From NCBI GenBank assembly GCA_022821805.1, contig JAJECX010000031.1:62001-126000 (forward strand): a stretch of 64,000 nucleotides of DNA, in the 5' to 3' direction. Of the stretch, positions 60,057 to 64,000 are shown one piece after another. The translations under genes were made by a program, and so were the position numbers. A model generated the notes under the pieces. The model ran no database searches, had not been told where the DNA came from, and was given only the letters and a program-made list of their open reading frames with translations. Source of the stretch: Anaerolineae bacterium. Its GTDB lineage: Bacteria > Chloroflexota > Anaerolineae > Aggregatilineales > Phototrophicaceae. Within the stretch, counting starts at the first letter, position 1. Each line of letters begins with the position of its first letter.

Positions 60057-60914
60057 TTACTCGCCCGCTGTGTTCAAAATCAAGCCCTGCATAAAATGCT
60101 TTTGAAGGGCAAAGAACAGTATGAGTGTCGGAATCGATGCTGTCAGCGCGCCAGCCATCTGCTGCGGGATGGTGCCCTTGCCGTAGGTGCCTGAGAGCGT
60201 CGCCAGCGATGTCATGACCGGTCGCACGTCGTCCGATTTCGCAAGAATCTGCCCAAAAAGAAAATCATTCCAGATCCAACTGAATTGCGTCACAAACAGA
60301 AAAAGAGCGGCTGTTTTCGCCATCGGCAGCACTATGTGCAGATAGGTTTGAAAGGAAGACGCCCCATCTAGCGATGCTGCTTCAATCACTTCCCCTTGCA
60401 GTCCGATGAAGTAGTTGCGAAAGACAAATATACAGAAAGGCACAGCAATGGCTGAGTAGAACAGCAGCATTCCAAACCGGGTATCGTAAAGCCCGACCGA
60501 CTGGTACAGCCCAAACAAGGGCATTAGGTACATCTGAAAAGGGAAGATAGTGCCGCTGTAGATGATCAGAAACCAGAAGAACGGGAAACGGATTTTCAGC
60601 ATGGCAATAGAGTATGCCGCGGATGACGCGGCGATGACGGCGGTCGCAGAACCGACGAATGCGTAAAGGAGACTGCTAAGCAGCCCGTTGCCGATGCCAG
60701 CTAATTCGGAAGCGGACGCAATGTTGTCGAGGATCATTGCGGCATTCTCTGGCAGCGCCAGGATTCCGCTTTGTGATTGCTCAATGGGGGTTTTCATACT
60801 GCTCAGCGCCACGATCGCCAGCGGGGTAACCCAAGCTATTGTGAACAGGCACAGCAGCGCCAGCACGAGGTAGCGTTCGAGAGCGCGGCGCCTTATAGAC
60901 CATCTCTCAATCAT
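60057..60914 (-). CDS. CUT1 carbohydrate ABC transporter permease, MalG-like
   Basis: 285-aa inner-membrane subunit. Six predicted helices; the EAA loop is EVIEAASLDGASSFQTYLHIVLPM. ATG 60914 overlaps the stop of the upstream permease by four bases (ATGA), so the longer start at 61016 is rejected. Forms a heterodimer with the MalF-like subunit. No ATPase gene is linked; CUT1 systems often share an MsmK/UgpC-type ATPase encoded elsewhere. Confidence 0.93.
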   Translation of the reverse strand: MIERWSIRRRALERYLVLALLCLFTIAWVTPLAIVALSSMKTPIEQSQSGILALPENAAMILDNIASASELAGIGNGLLSSLLYAFVGSATAVIAASSAAYSIAMLKIRFPFFWFLIIYSGTIFPFQMYLMPLFGLYQSVGLYDTRFGMLLFYSAIAVPFCIFVFRNYFIGLQGEVIEAASLDGASSFQTYLHIVLPMAKTAALFLFVTQFSWIWNDFLFGQILAKSDDVRPVMTSLATLSGTYGKGTIPQQMAGALTASIPTLILFFALQKHFMQGLILNTAGE

Positions 60915-61855
60915 AAGGCGCTTCGCTTCAAGGTTGCTCGCAAATAGAAGATAGAAAATGCAATAACAATCGTGGACAGAATCACCGCGACCGCCCCGGC
61001 GTACCCCATTCTCCACATGATAAAGGCTTGGCGGTACATCGTTACCGCCAGGGTTTCGGAGGAGCGTCCCGGTCCGCCTTGGGTCATGACCCAGACCAGA
61101 TCAAAAGTCATAAAGCTTCCGATGACCGACATGATGACGACGATCGCTGTGATCGGTCGGAGCAGGGGCAGTTTGATGCGCCAGAAGAGTATTCGCTCGC
61201 CAGCGCCGTCGATCTTTGCCGCTTCAATGAGTTCCGGCGGTATGGTCTGCAAGCCAACGAGAAATAGCACCATGCTTGGTCCTAGCGCGCGCCAGGAGGA
61301 TGCGACGATCATCGCCAGCGTGTTTGTCGGCGCAAAAACCAGCCATGGGCGCGCCATGGCGTCAAGACCGACCCAGCGCAGGGTTTCATTCAAGACGCCA
61401 TTGTTGGTGTAGACATAGCTCCAGATAGCGGCGACCACCGTTGTAGACAATATCGCCGGCAGATAGATAAGCGTCTTCAAGACCCTCTGCCCGGGAATAC
61501 GCTCCAAGACCACCGCCAACAGCAGGCCGCCCCCGACAGGCAGCAGCAAGCTTCCCGCGGTCCACGCCAAAGTATTTGTAAATGACCTTGTAAAAGTCGG
61601 ATCACGGATGGCGTCAACGTAGTTTTTTAAGCCCACAAAACGGGGCGGGGTTATCAAATCCCAATCGGTGAAGCTGATAGCCAGGGTATGCCCGACCGAA
61701 TAAAGCAGCAACCCGCCGACGAGCAAAAGCGCAGGCAATAGATAAAGATAAGGCTCAATCGTGCGCAACAGCGCCTGCGCGCGCGTGGGCGTTTCGACCG
61801 ACGCCCGGCCCAGCGGTGCGACTGGAACCTCATGTCGAAGCGGATCAGTGCTCAC
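60911..61855 (-). CDS. CUT1 carbohydrate ABC transporter permease, MalF-like
   Basis: 314 aa from GTG 61855. TM1 starts at PYLYLLPALLLVGGLLLYSVG, and the EAA loop is ELIEAAKIDGAGERILFWRIKLPLL. A TTG at 61927 would extend it but lies in the stem of the hairpin after the binding-protein gene, so the GTG is preferred; a Shine-Dalgarno sequence is not obvious for either. It follows the binding protein gene and overlaps the MalG-like gene. Substrate probably a mono- or oligosaccharide. Confidence 0.9.
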   Translation of the reverse strand: MSTDPLRHEVPVAPLGRASVETPTRAQALLRTIEPYLYLLPALLLVGGLLLYSVGHTLAISFTDWDLITPPRFVGLKNYVDAIRDPTFTRSFTNTLAWTAGSLLLPVGGGLLLAVVLERIPGQRVLKTLIYLPAILSTTVVAAIWSYVYTNNGVLNETLRWVGLDAMARPWLVFAPTNTLAMIVASSWRALGPSMVLFLVGLQTIPPELIEAAKIDGAGERILFWRIKLPLLRPITAIVVIMSVIGSFMTFDLVWVMTQGGPGRSSETLAVTMYRQAFIMWRMGYAGAVAVILSTIVIAFSIFYLRATLKRSAL

Positions 61856-61898
61856 GTAGTTTTGTATCGGACAACTCGCCCGCCTGCATTCAGAATGG

Positions 61899-61927
61899 TT
61901 GGAGAGGCGCTTGACAGGCCTCTCCAA
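61899..61927 (-). terminator. Intercistronic hairpin after the sugar-binding protein gene
   Basis: TTGGAGAGGC pairs with GCCTCTCCAA (10 bp, perfect) around a 9-base loop, 9 bp after the binding-protein stop. There is no T-run on the transcript, which suits partial termination or 3'-end protection that keeps binding-protein mRNA in excess over permease mRNA. Confidence 0.7.
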
Positions 61928-61936
61928 TTCCAGATT

Positions 61937-63217
61937 CTATTCTCCGCCGGCGCTTGCCCAATAATCCTGAGCAATCTGCTCGGCGCCGTCCAGAACCGTC
62001 TGTAAGGCAGCCGGATCCAACACAAACTGCCCGAGCAAATCAACCACCTGTTCGACGATTTGAGGCGGCGTGGCTTCCCAATATCGGGTATAGAGCTCGT
62101 ATTCGCCATTGGCGACGGCATTGGCCAAATCGACCAGATGTCCCGGGCGCGTCTCTTCGGGCGCCAGCAGATTAGGCGAGTTGATCTCGCTGGTTTCCGC
62201 CCAGACCGTTTGCGCTTCGACACTCATGAAGTAGTCGGCAAACTCGAGCGCGACATCACGCTGCGGCGAGTTTGCGGCGATCAGCAAGGGACGTCCCTCA
62301 ATGATCAGGCTGCGATTCCCCGCTTCTGTGATTCCTGGCATGACGAAAACGCCATAATCCTCACCGGCGACAAAACCGGCGCGCTCGAGCGAGCCTGTCC
62401 ACCAGTCGCCAATCAGATACATGCCAAACTCGCCGTTCACAAATGGTTCCTCCCAATTATCGGAGAAGTCGCCCGGCTGCGAGAAGTAGCCCGCATCAAG
62501 CAGATCGCGCCACTGCTCCATAATGGCTACCACCTGGGGATCGTTGTAGGCTGTCTCGCCCGTCATCACGCTCTGATAAAGGGCAGGATCAACGCGCACC
62601 ATCATTTCTTCAAACCAAATGAAGCTGCACCAGCGACATCCAACAACATCCAGACCAAAAGGGGTTACGCCATTGCTCGATAGCGTTTCCGCAACCGCCA
62701 TCAGTTCGTCCCATGTGGCCGGCGCCTCGAGCCCGTTATCAGCAAAGACATGCTTGTTGTAAAAGACGACCCAGTAGTTGATCATCTTCGGCAAGCCATA
62801 GGCGCGCCCGTCAAAGCCAAAGGAACCCATCATGCTTGCCGGATATTCGCCCTTGTCAATATGCCTTTGCCAGATGTCGGTGACATCCGCAAGCAGCCCC
62901 GCATCCACCAGGTCTTTCATACGATAGCCAAACCACCAGTCAAACAGCGGGAAAGCGTCTTCAGTAGGCAGCGCGCCGCGCACGGCAGCCTGGTACGAGT
63001 CTGTCGAGGTGAAAATCACCGTGTTGACGCCGATGCCGGTTGCGCCAAGCGATGCCTCGCCGACAGCATCCTGACCGGCCTCGTGCCAAGCCGCGTCATT
63101 TGCCCAGTCGATCACGATGGGTTCATCCTGCGCCGCTATACTGCCTCCCAGTAACAGTGCTGGGATGAGCAGCAACGCCATTAGTCGTGGCAAAAATACG
63201 TTCTTGTTTCTATTCAT
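61937..63217 (-). CDS. Extracellular sugar-binding protein of the CUT1 ABC transporter
   Basis: 426 aa with a signal peptide (about residues 1-29; PRLMALLLIPALLLGGSIAA) and AAAGGAG upstream. Family 1 solute-binding fold: VVFYNKHVFADNGLEAPATWDELMAVAETLS, VNGEFGMYLIGDWWTGSLE and QRDVALEFADYFMS are typical. The unusual CRWCSFIWFEEMM holds two close cysteines. It is first in the transporter operon, followed by a hairpin and the two permeases. Captures a carbohydrate outside the membrane; identity unknown. Confidence 0.92.
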   Translation of the reverse strand: MNRNKNVFLPRLMALLLIPALLLGGSIAAQDEPIVIDWANDAAWHEAGQDAVGEASLGATGIGVNTVIFTSTDSYQAAVRGALPTEDAFPLFDWWFGYRMKDLVDAGLLADVTDIWQRHIDKGEYPASMMGSFGFDGRAYGLPKMINYWVVFYNKHVFADNGLEAPATWDELMAVAETLSSNGVTPFGLDVVGCRWCSFIWFEEMMVRVDPALYQSVMTGETAYNDPQVVAIMEQWRDLLDAGYFSQPGDFSDNWEEPFVNGEFGMYLIGDWWTGSLERAGFVAGEDYGVFVMPGITEAGNRSLIIEGRPLLIAANSPQRDVALEFADYFMSVEAQTVWAETSEINSPNLLAPEETRPGHLVDLANAVANGEYELYTRYWEATPPQIVEQVVDLLGQFVLDPAALQTVLDGAEQIAQDYWASAGGE

Positions 63218-63334
63218 TTCATTGTCTCCTTTTGTTGAATTCTTAGCTGGACAAACTTGACTCGCAGCGTCATAGGCCTTTCTCCTTTGGTGTAAGATTC
63301 AAGCTATATTTGCCGCCGCCGGTCTCTTGGCGAG

Positions 63335-63424
63335 ATTGCTCCCCTTCCCTCGCTCTGGGGGAAGGGGCTGCGCCGCGTAGGTCGCGTAGACACTGACCGC
63401 CGACACTGGCATTCGGGATGGGGA
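63335..63424. repeat. Intergenic GC-rich spacer repeat, family B (copy 3, doubly interrupted)
   Basis: CTCCCCTTCCCTCGCTCTGG, GGAAGGGGCTG, then 44 inserted bases, then GGGATGGGGATT. Without the 44 bases it continues as in copy 1 at 52056-52192. It abuts the stop codon of the desaturase paralog. Confidence 0.75.
63371..63414. repeat. 22-bp inserts, GCGTAGACAC core (copies 5 and 6, one nested in the other)
   Basis: Outer copy: CGCC, GCGTA then GACACT, GGCA, TTC (63371-63379 plus 63402-63414). Inner copy at 63380-63401: GGTC, GCGTAGACACT, GACC, GCC. Both are exactly 22 bp. The inner one splits the loop of the outer one. Confidence 0.75.
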
Positions 63425-64000
63425 TTAACTGCCGTGCATCGCGCGCATCCGTGCCAGCATCTTCTCTCGCTGCTCCGGTGAACCGTCGCAGTTCGTGCCG
63501 AATAAATGATCAAGCGGAATGGTGGGTTCGCCGTAATTGCACTCGAAGAAGCGATGATGCAGCGAATGCCAATAGTTGCCATAAGAGATCTTCAAATCGT
63601 CCTTGACGACAATTTCTTCAAAGCCGCCATGACCGGTTATTGAACCAAAGGTCACCTGCTGCCCCTGGAACATCATATTGATCGGATGCGCGCCGATGAG
63701 CCAATGGATCAACATGCTTGAGTACATTACGACATGTTCAATCGGGTGCTGCGACAAGCCCGACCAGGGTCCGACTTCGATATTCCGGTGATGCACATGA
63801 TGCACCGCTCGGTATAGAAACTTCACGTGCAGCAGGCGGTGTCCCCAATAGAAGTAAAAGTTGTACCAAAGCGGCGCTAGGAAGAGGATCAAGGCGAAAG
63901 CGACTGGATTCTCGCGCGGGTCAAGATAGGGGATGAAGCCGTTGGCATAGGCATAGTGCATCAGCGCTTCAAATCCCGTCCATATCGTGCCGGCGCTGAC
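63425..64000 (-). CDS. Sterol desaturase/fatty acid hydroxylase family protein (5' end outside window)
   Basis: 191 codons visible, frame open to the window edge; residues correspond to the C-terminal ~60% of the paralog at 58954. HRLLH (FYWGHRLLHVKF), HHVHHRN and HSLHHRFFECNYGE supply the di-iron histidines. VSAGTIWTGFEALM at the edge aligns with the paralog, showing that ATG 63961 is internal. The two genes flank the CUT1 transporter and share the closing REKMLAR-RAMHGS, pointing to duplication. Substrate unknown. Confidence 0.92.
   Translation of the reverse strand, partial: VSAGTIWTGFEALMHYAYANGFIPYLDPRENPVAFALILFLAPLWYNFYFYWGHRLLHVKFLYRAVHHVHHRNIEVGPWSGLSQHPIEHVVMYSSMLIHWLIGAHPINMMFQGQQVTFGSITGHGGFEEIVVKDDLKISYGNYWHSLHHRFFECNYGEPTIPLDHLFGTNCDGSPEQREKMLARMRAMHGS

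Overview
The window reads as one contig of an uncultured bacterium, most likely a Chloroflexota (Anaerolineae/Caldilinea-like) genome. This is inferred from the NTPVPPTPTP-type proline-threonine linkers in a secreted protein (57-55 kb), several Uma2-family genes, an apparently F420-type luciferase-like oxidoreductase, and a chromosome dominated by ABC transporters, amidohydrolases and Gfo/Idh/MocA oxidoreductases. No rRNA, tRNA, phage or intact transposase was seen. Both ends cut genes.

Layout. 0-3.7 kb: the dppBCDF-type part of a peptide/opine ABC importer, followed by a 692-aa protein of unknown function, a family I CoA-transferase and an OtnK-type four-carbon acid sugar kinase (to 9 kb). 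9-10.1 kb: a PIN toxin/helix-turn-helix antitoxin pair with a 9-bp iteron-like operator. 10.2-13.3 kb: a 1028-aa fusion of aminoglycoside-phosphotransferase-like kinase, M23 peptidase-like domain and class III aminotransferase. 13.4-21 kb: a GT-C membrane protein, then a minus-strand sugar catabolic group (SMP-30 lactonase, enolase-superfamily dehydratase, GH3 glycosidase, M32 carboxypeptidase, SDR). 21-31 kb: small bPH and NTF2-like proteins, a class IV aminotransferase, and a tight minus-strand operon (DapA-like lyase, two amidohydrolases, M20 peptidase, VOC protein, nitroreductase, DUF6092-like). 31-35.7 kb: epimerase, two Gfo/Idh/MocA oxidoreductases and a probable TIM-barrel protein. 35.7-43.5 kb: four Uma2-family genes, a secreted two-module M16 peptidase and a dihydropyrimidinase. 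43.6-58.4 kb: LLM oxidoreductase, beta-ureidopropionase, methylmalonate/malonate semialdehyde dehydrogenase, class III aminotransferase and an NMT1/THI5-type ABC importer. 54-57 kb: two secreted proteins sharing a repeated C-terminal domain. 59-64 kb: a CUT1 sugar ABC importer flanked by two sterol-desaturase-family paralogs.

Functionally, 41.4-58.4 kb makes sense as reductive pyrimidine (or hydantoin) catabolism: uptake by the NMT1-type transporter, ring opening by dihydropyrimidinase, decarbamoylation by beta-ureidopropionase, transamination of the beta-amino acid, and conversion of the semialdehyde to an acyl-CoA. The first, ring-reducing enzyme is not in the window.

The most unusual signal is non-coding. 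Intergenic spacers carry a family of about 12 short palindromes (GGGCGA...TCGCCCCTACA) and a second GC-rich spacer repeat. At five places one of these is interrupted by exactly 22 bp, or 44 bp in one case, with a constant core GCGTAGACAC between four-base arms that change in a compensatory way. Removing the insert restores the uninterrupted repeat, and one copy sits inside another. I do not recognise this element.
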